A stretch of 64,000 nt of DNA from Alphaproteobacteria bacterium (GCA_018823745.1 JAHJHR010000007.1:62001-126000), one strand, 5' to 3'; counted from the stretch's first letter, positions 25,660 through 33,669 are shown. Program-made: numbers and translations. The notes: generated from the sequence alone by a model not told the origin.

Positions 25660-26799
25660 TCAATGCGAATAGGTTTGCAGATACAGCGCGTTGTAGCGCA
25701 CCCGTTCGCGCTCCGCGGCCGACATCGGAACAAGGCCGATTTCCGCGAGATAGCCGTCCGGCCCGAGGGTCGATTCCCGGGTGACTTCGGTAATGAACTC
25801 ACGCAGGCCCAGTACGGGTCCATTGCCCATGTAATCCTTCACATGCGCCCGCTTGACATAATAATAGAGCGGCCGGGTGAAATCATACTGCCGGTTGGCA
25901 ATCGTCTCGTAGCTCGGCATGAAGCCGTCGAAGACGACGAGACGGGCGACATCGGACAACTCCTGCGCATGCCGGTAGGATGTCACCGCCACGGTGCCCG
26001 GCTTTGCCGCCTGCAGCGCGGCGCGGACATTCTCGACGAACGGAACGCCGACCTCGACGATGCGGTTGTCGTCACGCAATTCCACGCATTGTTTCACGCG
26101 CTCCGCAGCGTCGTAGATCGACTTGATCTCATAGATATTGCGGCAGGCCCCCTGCAGAAAACGGTCGGAGAAGAAACCGCGTGCGCCCAGATCACGGCTC
26201 GGCAGGATATAGCTGATGGCTGTCGTCGGCAGCGCCGGGCGGATATCGCTCCAGGTATTGTGCTTGTTCTTCAGAAACTCGTCGCCTTCCGGCAATTCCT
26301 CGGCGATGCCCTGATAGAAATCGTCCAGCGACAGGGAGATCGGGTCATCCAGCCGGCTGATGACGACCAGCGCCTCATAGCCGATCTGGATTTCGATCAC
26401 ATCCGTGACACCGTTCGCCTTGCATTCCTCGAATTCACGATGCCGCATGCGGCGCGAGACGGCGACGACATCCGGCGTACCGATACCGATACCCTGGCAG
26501 AACGCCTTGACGCCCTTTCCGGTGCCGGTCGGCAGAATGGTCGCTGCGGGCAGGTCCGCATTTACCGAAAGGCGCTGCATGATCGCCTCGGTGAAGGGGG
26601 TGATCAGGGTCGAGCCGGTCACGAGCATCGCTGCCCGTTCGCCGATGGCTACACTGGAGGCCCCTGGCAAGGGCTTCGCCATATCTGTCGCGCCAGCTCC
26701 CGTCGCGCCCCCGGTCACTGCAGACAGAAACAGCGCCGACGCCAGACTCACATATTTCAGGCCAGCAAATTTGAGCCCGCCAATACCGCTCATCATCAT
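25660..26799 (-). CDS. PstS-like phosphate/oxyanion-binding protein
   Basis: About 379 residues with a signal peptide (VSLASALFLSAVTGGATGA region). It has a PstS-like fold: the N-terminal anion loop TGSTLITPFTEAIMQ, a PDVVAVSRRM segment where PstS has its second anion-contact strand, VIEIQIGYEALVVI and a C-terminus ending LGPDGYLAEIGLVPMS as in PstS. The central SGT loop of classical PstS appears as SRDLGARGFF, so ligand specificity may differ. The start is one of three ATGs at 26793-26799, just behind a purine-rich GGAGGGGGAG. No PstC, PstA or PstB is near. A paralogous domain occurs at 28814. Confidence 0.8.
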   Translation of the reverse strand: MMMSGIGGLKFAGLKYVSLASALFLSAVTGGATGAGATDMAKPLPGASSVAIGERAAMLVTGSTLITPFTEAIMQRLSVNADLPAATILPTGTGKGVKAFCQGIGIGTPDVVAVSRRMRHREFEECKANGVTDVIEIQIGYEALVVISRLDDPISLSLDDFYQGIAEELPEGDEFLKNKHNTWSDIRPALPTTAISYILPSRDLGARGFFSDRFLQGACRNIYEIKSIYDAAERVKQCVELRDDNRIVEVGVPFVENVRAALQAAKPGTVAVTSYRHAQELSDVARLVVFDGFMPSYETIANRQYDFTRPLYYYVKRAHVKDYMGNGPVLGLREFITEVTRESTLGPDGYLAEIGLVPMSAAERERVRYNALYLQTYSH

Positions 26800-26852
26800 T
26801 CTCCCCCTCCCCCAGCCACCAATTTTGACTTTCAATCCTAGCGTATGAGTGG

Positions 26853-26883
26853 ATAATCAAAAAGCTGATTATGCATAATGCAT
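26853..26883. promoter_or_regulatory. AT-rich nested palindromes in a divergent promoter region
   Basis: The inverted repeat ATAATCA-N6-TGATTAT (26853-26872) overlaps a perfect 12-base palindrome ATTATGCATAAT (26868-26879) and a second ATGCAT. They lie between the divergent PstS-like and DUF6524-like genes, in a strongly AT-rich island. Plausible operator or bent promoter DNA; no matching regulator is identified. Confidence 0.45.
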
Positions 26884-26961
26884 GAACCATATCGAATAAC
26901 GTCTACTAAAAAATGTTGGCAGCCGAGCAGCGCATCCGGTGCGCGAAAGTGCAAAGTCGTT

Positions 26962-27384
26962 ATGAAATATCTAAGCAACTTCAGCATCAAGCATATTTTG
27001 GCACGACTTTTCGCCTGTATCGTAATAATTCTGGCGACATATAATCCCCTCGGCTATTCTGTATACCATTGGTTTTCAGTGGATTTCTTTGCCGATTTTA
27101 AAATAAAAATATTCCTGAGCATTGCCGGAGCTATTTCTTATTATTTCATATTTCGTGTCATATACTCAAATCATGGCATATTGGGAATCGCCACGCTGCT
27201 ATTGATGACGGCGCTTAGTATATTTGAACTGTACCATCAGTCCTTTCAATTAAACGCAAGCAACACCGCCTTCATATTGCTGGCAGAGATCGTCTTTGCG
27301 GTGTATCTGGGTATCGCTTTGTCGACACCGCATATTGTGACTCGCCTGTCTGGCCAGGCCCAAAAGCGCATCCTCACCGGATGA
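26962..27384 (+). CDS. DUF6524-like four-TM protein (copy 2), AT-rich
   Basis: 140 residues, four TM helices, paralogous to the protein at 17621. It shares a basic start, the motif LATYNPLGYSVYHW near residue 25, a following SDFK-like loop (FADFKIKIF), and the ending TRLSGQ. Unlike all its neighbours the gene is visibly AT-rich, with many TTT, ATA and AAA codons, suggesting recent acquisition from another genome or relaxed composition. ATG 26962 gives a protein of the same size as copy 1; an upstream frame adds 28 unlikely residues. Function unknown. Confidence 0.68.
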   Translation: MKYLSNFSIKHILARLFACIVIILATYNPLGYSVYHWFSVDFFADFKIKIFLSIAGAISYYFIFRVIYSNHGILGIATLLLMTALSIFELYHQSFQLNASNTAFILLAEIVFAVYLGIALSTPHIVTRLSGQAQKRILTG

Positions 27385-27441
27385 GCGGTTTTCGCGCCAT
27401 GAGCCTTCCTGTCCGCCGCTTACCGAGATTGCAGCCAGAAT

Positions 27442-28785
27442 ATGTCTGACATGCAGGATGGCCGGCCATCACCGGTTTCCCTGGCTTCCCCTCAGCCTGC
27501 CGCATCCGCCACGGAGAGGCCGGCCCCGCAATCGCCCGCCCGCAGGCCGCGCGCCGGCGAGAGGCTGCCGCGTTTGATTCTGCTTGGCAGCGCCATCGTC
27601 CTGACGCTGCTGATCGCGGGAATATTCGTCGCGTCCCTGTCGCCGGAATGGGTGCAGGGCGAGACGACCGCAGCTTCGGAAACGATTGCCACATCGACAG
27701 ACAAGCCCCTCGCCGTGCTCGCAACGCCGGAAGCGACGGTTCCGGTGGAGGCTGTTCGAACCGAAGCCCTGGTCGATACACGGGTTGCCGCAGCGCCTGC
27801 CCAGCCCCCCGCCTCTACCCCCGCCCCTGCTACTCCCGCCCAGGCCATTCCCTTGGCCCGGCTTGTCTCGCAGGAACTGGCGGCCGCCCGGCAGAAAACC
27901 GTTGCCACGGCACAGGCCGGCATCCGGGGCGTGGTCGAGGGCAACACCTATCGGCTGCACACCGTCTTCCTGCCCGACTACCTTGCCTTCTTCGACCGCA
28001 AGCTGGAAGAGTTGAAGGCCTATAATCTGTACGCGCTGGACTGGGTGTCTAACCTGTGGACCGGGCAGCGGCAGGATCGCAGTGCGCCCTCGCTGATCGC
28101 CGATTTCGAGACTCCGTTTCTAAGCGACGTCGTCGCCCCGGAGCGCACGCGCCAGACCCTGGCCGCCATCGGCCATGCAGCCGCAGCCGACTATGCCTCG
28201 GATGTGACAAACCGGTTGGGGCTGCTGAAACAGACCGGATTCTATGCCGCCGAGGACTGGAAAAACCTGCCGCCGCTGGTCTTCACCGACCGCCAAGGAC
28301 AGAAAATCACCACCCCCCTGTCCGAAGTGACGCCGGCCAACGGCACCTTTCTGACTGCCCTGGGCGGCGCCATCGAGCAACCCTTGCTGATCCGTTTTGA
28401 ACGGTCCTACCAGACGCTGGACACAACCAGCCTGACCTGGCTCAGCGGCGAGAGCATCTTCGCCATCGGCCAGAACGCGACGATCTATTACGGCACCTTC
28501 ATCGTCTATTGGATCGGGCTGTTCCTGCTGCTGCGCTCCCAGATCATCCCGATCAATGTTTTCGGTGCGCTGCTCGGCTGGCTGATCTGGGAGACGATCT
28601 CCTGGGGCAGCTGGCTCAGCTATGAATGGTGGCAGTACGAACATACGCGCAACGCGCTAGAGCCGCTGATCGTCGACTTCGCCGAGGATTATTTCGCCAA
28701 GCTGATGGCCATCGGTGCGGATTTGAGCCAGGCCGGCAGCTTCCGGAGCCTGCACCAGATCGAGGCCAGCTTCATCCGGCCCTAA
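27442..28785 (+). CDS. Multi-domain membrane protein of unknown function
   Basis: 447 residues. A basic Pro-rich N-terminus is followed by a TM helix (about 44-65), then a Pro/Ala/Thr-rich linker (about 70-135) and a periplasmic alpha-rich domain (about 140-345; FLPDYLAFFDRKLEELKAYN, NRLGLLKQTGFYAAEDW). Two TM helices come near residues 350-395 (IYYGTFIVYWIGLFLLLRSQ, FGALLGWLIWETISW), and then a soluble tail. The linker probably spans peptidoglycan or the periplasm. No family is recognised. It lies between DUF6524 copy 2 and the convergent PstS-like fusion gene. Confidence 0.65.
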   Translation: MSDMQDGRPSPVSLASPQPAASATERPAPQSPARRPRAGERLPRLILLGSAIVLTLLIAGIFVASLSPEWVQGETTAASETIATSTDKPLAVLATPEATVPVEAVRTEALVDTRVAAAPAQPPASTPAPATPAQAIPLARLVSQELAAARQKTVATAQAGIRGVVEGNTYRLHTVFLPDYLAFFDRKLEELKAYNLYALDWVSNLWTGQRQDRSAPSLIADFETPFLSDVVAPERTRQTLAAIGHAAAADYASDVTNRLGLLKQTGFYAAEDWKNLPPLVFTDRQGQKITTPLSEVTPANGTFLTALGGAIEQPLLIRFERSYQTLDTTSLTWLSGESIFAIGQNATIYYGTFIVYWIGLFLLLRSQIIPINVFGALLGWLIWETISWGSWLSYEWWQYEHTRNALEPLIVDFAEDYFAKLMAIGADLSQAGSFRSLHQIEASFIRP

Positions 28786-28819
28786 CCCCCTGCGGCCCTA
28801 ACCTCCTGCGTCCCTAACG
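28780..28819. repeat. 16-base tandem repeat across two convergent stop codons
   Basis: Two and a half copies with period 16 (CCCTAACCCCCTGCGG, CCCTAACCTCCTGCGT, CCCTAACG). The first copy holds the TAA of the plus-strand gene, and the last holds the TAG (read as CTA) of the minus-strand gene at 28814. It looks like a small local duplication. Confidence 0.75.
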
Positions 28820-30382
28820 CTGCACCGCAACGGGCACCAGAGTGTAGCGCAGGCCGGGCAGCAGCGTAAAATCGACCGCGATCTCATCCACCTGGAACCG
28901 CCCTTCCTGGGCAACATCCAGAAGGTCGTCAATCACCGCCAGCTTCAGATGCGACGCAGAATCGCCGGCGGATTGAGCAATGCGGGCCGACTCGCTTTCC
29001 AGCAAACCGCGCTCGACATCCGACAATTCCCGGCGACGCTCGAAGATAGCGGTGAGCGCCGGCAGGAAGCGGCCCTCCCGCTCGATGCGGATCAAATCGA
29101 ACCCGGCCAGTTCCAGCAGACGCGTCAGATCCTTGTTTTCCTGCAGCGCCGATTGCGTCATATCCCCCAGCGAGTCACTGCGGAACAGGCCCGCGACTGA
29201 GCCCGCCAGGGTAAGGACACCTGACCAGGCCGATTGTGCCGCCGCCTGGGCCTTCGCCGCGGCCTCGCCTGCCATGTTCTCAACCCTGCCCAACGCGCCA
29301 TTCTGCGGACGGGCCGGAACCGGCGCGCTATCGCCGGCCAGCGGCAGGATCAGCCCCATCCCGTCGAAAGTGCCGCCAGGCTGGGTGAAGGATCTGCTGG
29401 AGGCCGTCAGCACAAACCCATACAGATCCGGCGACACCGAGGCGCCCTGCCGGGCATAGATATGGAAATGCCGGGCCAGCGGATAGGAGCCATCCCAGAT
29501 GGCGCGCAGCGTGGGCTGCACCCCGTCAATGGAAATGACCGAATAGGGCCCGGCCGCACTCTCCATGGCGTCGCGCGGCAGCAAGGCAATTGTCCCCGGG
29601 GCAGCGCTGGCCAGATCAGCGATCATCCCGGCCGCATCGGCGCTCTCCACGACCAGTCCATCGCCGCGCAGCCGGATGCAAGCCGCCACCCGCGCCGTCG
29701 TATCGGCAATCGCCCGGACGGCTGAAACGCGCTGGCAGCCGACCTGCAAGCCGGCCTCGTCCAGCAAATTGCGCAGACCACCCGACCGGGCAGGCAGGAG
29801 AATGCGGATCGGCGCATCGGGCAACCGCGAGTCCAGCTGCCGCCAGCGCGTTGCCGGCTCCCCCGTTACTACGATGCTGCCGCTGATCGCGCGATACAGC
29901 GTGCCCAGATCGAGATTGAAGGCCGGCGTCTCCTTGCTGGCGAGGATCACCATCGCCTGCGCGCCCATGACGTGTTCGACGAAGGCAACGTTGTTGCTGT
30001 CGCAGCGCCGCGCTTCGCTGCGCCACATCCGGCGCGGCAAGGCGGCGACCTGCACGGCCTCGCTGGCCTGACCGGCACAGAAACGCCGCATTGCCTGCGG
30101 CGCACTGGTTTCCTGAACGGAAAAACCGGTCCGGGGATTACGATCGTCGTAATAATCGATGATGCGATCCGCGAAGGGGCGGATATCGGATGACAAGGCA
30201 ATGGAGATCGGCGCACGGAAAAGCCCGTCCGACGCCTGCGCCGGCGGCGTCTGAAGCATGCCGGTGCAAAGCGAGATCACCAAACCCGCTCGCCAAATCG
30301 ACGCGCCGCCCCCCAATGATAGCCCCCTCATCCGGATTTTCCGCTCCCCCACCCTGTCTGCTTCGCGCAGATTATTTATCAT
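28814..30382 (-). CDS. PstS-like protein fused to the 24426-type helical domain
   Basis: 522 residues (about 505 if the ATG at codon 18 is used, which puts the signal peptide WRAGLVISLCTGMLQTPPAQA nearer the start). Residues about 55-340 are PstS-like and paralogous to 25660: FCAGQASEAVQVAALPRRMW matches FCQGIGIGTPDVVAVSRRM, and LLPARSGGLRNLL matches ILPSRDLGARGFF. Residues about 390-520 carry the helical domain seen separately at 24426 (LLELAGFDLIRIEREGRFLP, LSDVERGLLESESARIAQ, VDFTLLPGLRYTLVPVAV). The protein thus joins two domains that are separate neighbours elsewhere in this cluster. No ABC partner is present. Confidence 0.72.
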   Translation of the reverse strand: MINNLREADRVGERKIRMRGLSLGGGASIWRAGLVISLCTGMLQTPPAQASDGLFRAPISIALSSDIRPFADRIIDYYDDRNPRTGFSVQETSAPQAMRRFCAGQASEAVQVAALPRRMWRSEARRCDSNNVAFVEHVMGAQAMVILASKETPAFNLDLGTLYRAISGSIVVTGEPATRWRQLDSRLPDAPIRILLPARSGGLRNLLDEAGLQVGCQRVSAVRAIADTTARVAACIRLRGDGLVVESADAAGMIADLASAAPGTIALLPRDAMESAAGPYSVISIDGVQPTLRAIWDGSYPLARHFHIYARQGASVSPDLYGFVLTASSRSFTQPGGTFDGMGLILPLAGDSAPVPARPQNGALGRVENMAGEAAAKAQAAAQSAWSGVLTLAGSVAGLFRSDSLGDMTQSALQENKDLTRLLELAGFDLIRIEREGRFLPALTAIFERRRELSDVERGLLESESARIAQSAGDSASHLKLAVIDDLLDVAQEGRFQVDEIAVDFTLLPGLRYTLVPVAVQR

Positions 30383-30466
30383 GGCCGTGGCCGCCTAAAT
30401 GTTAAGTTAGGCGCTGAAATCAAGCCATACTAAATTCATGAAGCCAAAAGCCAGACCGGTCAGGAA

Positions 30467-30880
30467 ATGAGCCTTCGTTCAATAATAGCGCGTGTCCGCA
30501 CCAGCCTGAGCGAACAGAAGGCCTATACGGATGTGCTGGTGGTTCGGGGAACCGGCTGCCGTCTGGAGCTCAGCCAGAACCAGCTGCGTATCGTCAAAGG
30601 CGGCATTGTCGGGCTGATCGTCACGCTGCTGGGTTTCAAGGGTGGGTTTATCGACCGCACCCTTAAAGTCACTGATATTTCGGCCATAGAGATGACCGAG
30701 CCGGTCTTCCTGCTGCGCTATATGCGGTTTACCTATCCCGGCGCGCCATCGCGCAACGAGCATAATGTGCATGACATGCTGGCTGAAAACGCCGTCATCA
30801 TGAGCTTATGGGATGACCGAAACTTCTATAGGCTGCGCGAGCTGATCGAAAAATCCATGAACGCCGCCGTTCATAGCTAA
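30467..30880 (+). CDS. Small protein, possibly PH-like domain
   Basis: 137 residues with no signal peptide. The middle has alternating strands that recall bacterial PH-like domains: YTDVLVVRGTGCRLELSQNQ, RIVKGGIVGLIVTLLGFKGG, DRTLKVTDISAIEMTEPVFL and YMRFTYPGA. This is followed by a helix (NFYRLRELIEKSMNAA). In such domains the DRTLKVTDISAIE strand is typical of bPH folds. Putative membrane- or lipid-associated cytoplasmic protein. It begins the plus-strand run leading to the lipid ABC transporter. Confidence 0.5.
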   Translation: MSLRSIIARVRTSLSEQKAYTDVLVVRGTGCRLELSQNQLRIVKGGIVGLIVTLLGFKGGFIDRTLKVTDISAIEMTEPVFLLRYMRFTYPGAPSRNEHNVHDMLAENAVIMSLWDDRNFYRLRELIEKSMNAAVHS

Positions 30881-30905
30881 TCCCAGCCGAGACCATGCTT
30901 CTTTC

Positions 30906-32039
30906 ATGCTGAAAAAACCTGCCCTGCACCGCGTCCTGCTGATTGCCACCAGCCTCACCGTGGCGGGGGCTGCGGTCTATGCCAGCCTGTCGGTGCTGCC
31001 GCTGCGGGCCAGTGTCGGGGCGCCGCAACCCGCCTATGCCTATGATGCCGTCGGCGCGGCAGAATTCGCCCGCGATGGGACGGCGCCGGTTTTCATCTTC
31101 GACCAGGATTTCTACCCCCATCAATGCGGCAAGGCGGCGCTTTCGCGCGACGGTGGCGCCGTTATCACGCCCTACGGATCAGACGCCTGCCGTACTGCCC
31201 TGCGCGGTGCGGCGCTGACCAGCGTGGAGCAGGCCAGCATCCGCCTGCTCTGGGCGCTGATTCCGGCTGCCGAACGCGACGCCATCGGCGCCCAGGGGCG
31301 GGAATTGGCGGGCAGTATCGGCGCATCGCTGAAAGATGCCGTGAATTCCCAATATTTCAACCGTGTCTATCGCCCGGAGATAACCGACATCCTGCGCCAG
31401 GCCCTGCGCCGCGCCTGGGACCGGCCCCAGGTCCAGCGCGCCTTCGGCCAGGCGATACGTGCGCTCGATCCGGCGCTGCTCGACCGGCTGGTCGACGGCA
31501 TCATGCCGATCGCCTTTGAGAAGGCCGAGGCCACCTTGTGGGAAAGCGTCGCGGCCATGGCCAATTCGATGCTGGGCAAGCCGTCACCAGAAAACACGGG
31601 AACGCCGGTGGCGCGCGCCCTGCGGGCGGTGTTCGAGGACCCCCGCGTGCATGATCAGATTCTGACCGTCCTGCCAAACATGGCGACAGACCCGGCCATG
31701 TCGCGTTTCGCCGGGCAGTTTGCCAGCGAGATCGGGCTGGCCCTGGTCTCGGACCCCCGCGTTCCGGTGCTGGCCTCCAGCCTGCTGACCGATCCGCAAT
31801 TGAGCGGCGATGCGACAGGCATGGGCGTCAAGACCGGCATACTGGCCCGGAGCGTGCCGCAATGGCTGCTGCGCTATCGCCATCCGAAGGACCATAACCC
31901 GCTGGTCTCCTATGTTGTGCGCGGTCTGGTGCGCGGCGATGGGGCGGCGGTGATCCTGGTGCTGGACGAAGCGCAGCTTGATTTCGCGCGCAGCCAGGGC
32001 CTGCCCCAGGGCATTCTTTTGCAGGGCAATCCGTCGTGA
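30906..32039 (+). CDS. Membrane-anchored periplasmic protein preceding MlaFE-like transporter
   Basis: 377 residues: one N-terminal TM/signal anchor (about 9-28), then a largely helical extracytoplasmic domain with long Ala/Arg/Asp-rich helices (RQALRRAWDRPQVQRAFGQ, AMANSMLGKP, RVPVLASSLLTDPQL). Two pairs of near-repeats (WDRPQVQRAFG, FEDPRVHDQIL, VSDPRVPVLASS) suggest an internal repeated unit. No MCE/MlaD signature is visible. The stop overlaps the GTG start of the MlaFE-like fusion gene, so the two are translationally coupled. It is therefore the best candidate for that transporter's periplasmic partner. Function otherwise unknown. Confidence 0.65.
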   Translation: MLKKPALHRVLLIATSLTVAGAAVYASLSVLPLRASVGAPQPAYAYDAVGAAEFARDGTAPVFIFDQDFYPHQCGKAALSRDGGAVITPYGSDACRTALRGAALTSVEQASIRLLWALIPAAERDAIGAQGRELAGSIGASLKDAVNSQYFNRVYRPEITDILRQALRRAWDRPQVQRAFGQAIRALDPALLDRLVDGIMPIAFEKAEATLWESVAAMANSMLGKPSPENTGTPVARALRAVFEDPRVHDQILTVLPNMATDPAMSRFAGQFASEIGLALVSDPRVPVLASSLLTDPQLSGDATGMGVKTGILARSVPQWLLRYRHPKDHNPLVSYVVRGLVRGDGAAVILVLDEAQLDFARSQGLPQGILLQGNPS

Positions 32040-33559
32040 ACGCAGAGCCGATCTTCGTCACCGTCAACGGCATGAAGCTGGTAACCCCGGACGGCCGGAC
32101 GCTGCTGGAGGATGCCAGCTTTTCCCTGGCCCCGGGCGAGCTCGTGCTGCTGGTCGGTCCCAGCGGCAGTGGCAAATCGACCCTGATCAATGTGCTGAGC
32201 GGATTGCTGGGCGATGATGGCAGCGCCTGGCAGGTCGCCGGCCAGCTGCGCGAGAATGACCGGCTCTACGATCTGTCGACCGAGATTTGCGATATCGGCG
32301 GCCTCGTCATCCAGGGCAACGCCTTGTTCGACGATCTGACGGCGGCGCAGAATCTGGGCATCGCCATCGATCATGGCGGCGCGCCGGACACCAACCTGTC
32401 GGCCCGGCTGGCCAATCTGCTGCAGGATATCCGGCCTGATCATAACGTCGCCTCGCTGAGCGGCGGCCAGCGTCAGCGTGTGGCGATTGCCCGTACCCTT
32501 CTGGCACAGCGCCCGCTGCTGCTACTTGACGAACCGAATTCCAGCCTGGATCGCTATGCCGCCCGGCAATTGGGCGCGCTGGTCAAGAACCTCTGCCGCG
32601 ACATGGGCAAGCCGGCCCTGATCGTCGCGCATCATTTCGACGATCTGCTGCCTTTGGCCGACCGCGTATTGGTGCTGGACCCGGTCAAGGCGCGACTGCT
32701 GGAACTGCCGCCGGACCGGCAGAAGGTGGAAGCGGCACTGCTGGCAATCGGCAAGGCATCGGACAGCCGGCAGGTTGCTCTCGACAGCCCGCCGACACCG
32801 GACGACAGGGAAGCCTCCCCCTGGCTCGACCATATGCAGCAGCGTGGCGTCGGGCGCTGGTTCGTGAATTACATGCGGGAGTATTTCTGGATTCTCTGCG
32901 GATCGCCGCTGACGGTGCTGTATGTGCTGTGCGGCGCGCTGATCGTCGGCTTCGTCACCATGTGGTTCGGCTTCAATTACGACCTGCTGGGCGACTATAT
33001 GCGCTCCTTCGTGCATGACGAGGCGCTGATGGGCATCGGCTTCATCGAGGCCACCATCGTCGTGCCGCTGATCTGCTGCATCCTGATGGTGGCGCGCAAC
33101 AATGCCATCATCACCGCCGATATCGGCAATCGGGTCTATTCCTCGCAATTCCGCGCCATGCGCAACCTGCATATTCCCGGCCAGACCTATCTGGTGACGG
33201 CGATCCTGCTGAACGTCGTCATCGGCGCCCTGTTGCTGATCATCCTGTCGATCGGCGTGGCGAGCTGGTCCTCCTATCTGACGTGGAAATTTCTGTTCCC
33301 CGACCAGCCCTTCGAGTTGTGGCAGGAGCATTTCTTCCGGATTTTCGTGCAGCGCCCGGAAATCCTGCTGCGCAATATCGGCTGGGTGCTGCTGAAAACC
33401 CTGCTGAGCACCGTCCTGGCAACGCTGTTCGCAATACAGGCCGGGCTGGGCCAGAAGCGATCCGTGATCGAGATCAACTACGCCATCGCCCGATCGATTG
33501 TCTTCGGCGTCTCCATCACGCTGCTGATCCAGGCCAGCATCGCCATCCTGCAATTCTGA
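32036..33559 (+). CDS. Fused ABC transporter: MlaF-like ATPase plus MlaE-like permease
   Basis: 507 residues. Residues about 1-240 are an ABC ATPase with Walker A VGPSGSGKST (near 42), signature LSGGQRQRVAIARTL, Walker B LLLLDEPNSSLD, and a switch His in IVAHHFDDL. Residues about 280-507 are a permease with the MlaE/PF02405 pattern: IGFIEATIVVPLICCILMVA and ADIGNRVYSSQFRAMRNL matching the conserved E.G...A.R.M helix, and a C-terminal LLKTLLSTVLATLFAIQAGLG followed by IARSIVFGVSITLLIQ. MlaF and MlaE are normally separate. Start GTG 32036 overlaps the upstream stop. Proposed role: phospholipid or other hydrophobic cargo transport across the inner membrane. Confidence 0.82.
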   Translation: MNAEPIFVTVNGMKLVTPDGRTLLEDASFSLAPGELVLLVGPSGSGKSTLINVLSGLLGDDGSAWQVAGQLRENDRLYDLSTEICDIGGLVIQGNALFDDLTAAQNLGIAIDHGGAPDTNLSARLANLLQDIRPDHNVASLSGGQRQRVAIARTLLAQRPLLLLDEPNSSLDRYAARQLGALVKNLCRDMGKPALIVAHHFDDLLPLADRVLVLDPVKARLLELPPDRQKVEAALLAIGKASDSRQVALDSPPTPDDREASPWLDHMQQRGVGRWFVNYMREYFWILCGSPLTVLYVLCGALIVGFVTMWFGFNYDLLGDYMRSFVHDEALMGIGFIEATIVVPLICCILMVARNNAIITADIGNRVYSSQFRAMRNLHIPGQTYLVTAILLNVVIGALLLIILSIGVASWSSYLTWKFLFPDQPFELWQEHFFRIFVQRPEILLRNIGWVLLKTLLSTVLATLFAIQAGLGQKRSVIEINYAIARSIVFGVSITLLIQASIAILQF

Positions 33560-33651
33560 ATTTTAGCGCCCTTTCAAAGCGTTAGAAACTCGACAGAAGA
33601 AACTTAGCCAATCGGCAAAGTTTCCCTTGTCGCAAGATGGACCGGATGATA

Positions 33652-33669
33652 CTTAGCCATATGACTAAG
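33652..33669. promoter_or_regulatory. Candidate ArsR operator overlapping the start codon
   Basis: An 18-base palindrome CTTAGCCAT-ATGACTAAG (eight of nine pairs match) is centred on ATG 33661. A second half-site, ACTTAGCCA, is repeated exactly at 33602-33610, 49 bases upstream. This arrangement fits autorepression by the ArsR protein encoded here. Confidence 0.5.

Noticed and set aside
22691-26799. Complete pst phosphate ABC operon
   Set aside because: I looked for PstC, PstA and PstB around the PstS-like genes; none are there.
7380-33559. Magnetosome-type (mam) gene cluster
   Set aside because: The mix of membrane and ParA-like genes recalls organelle clusters, but no mam proteins (MamE, MamB/M, MamK or MamJ-like) are seen.
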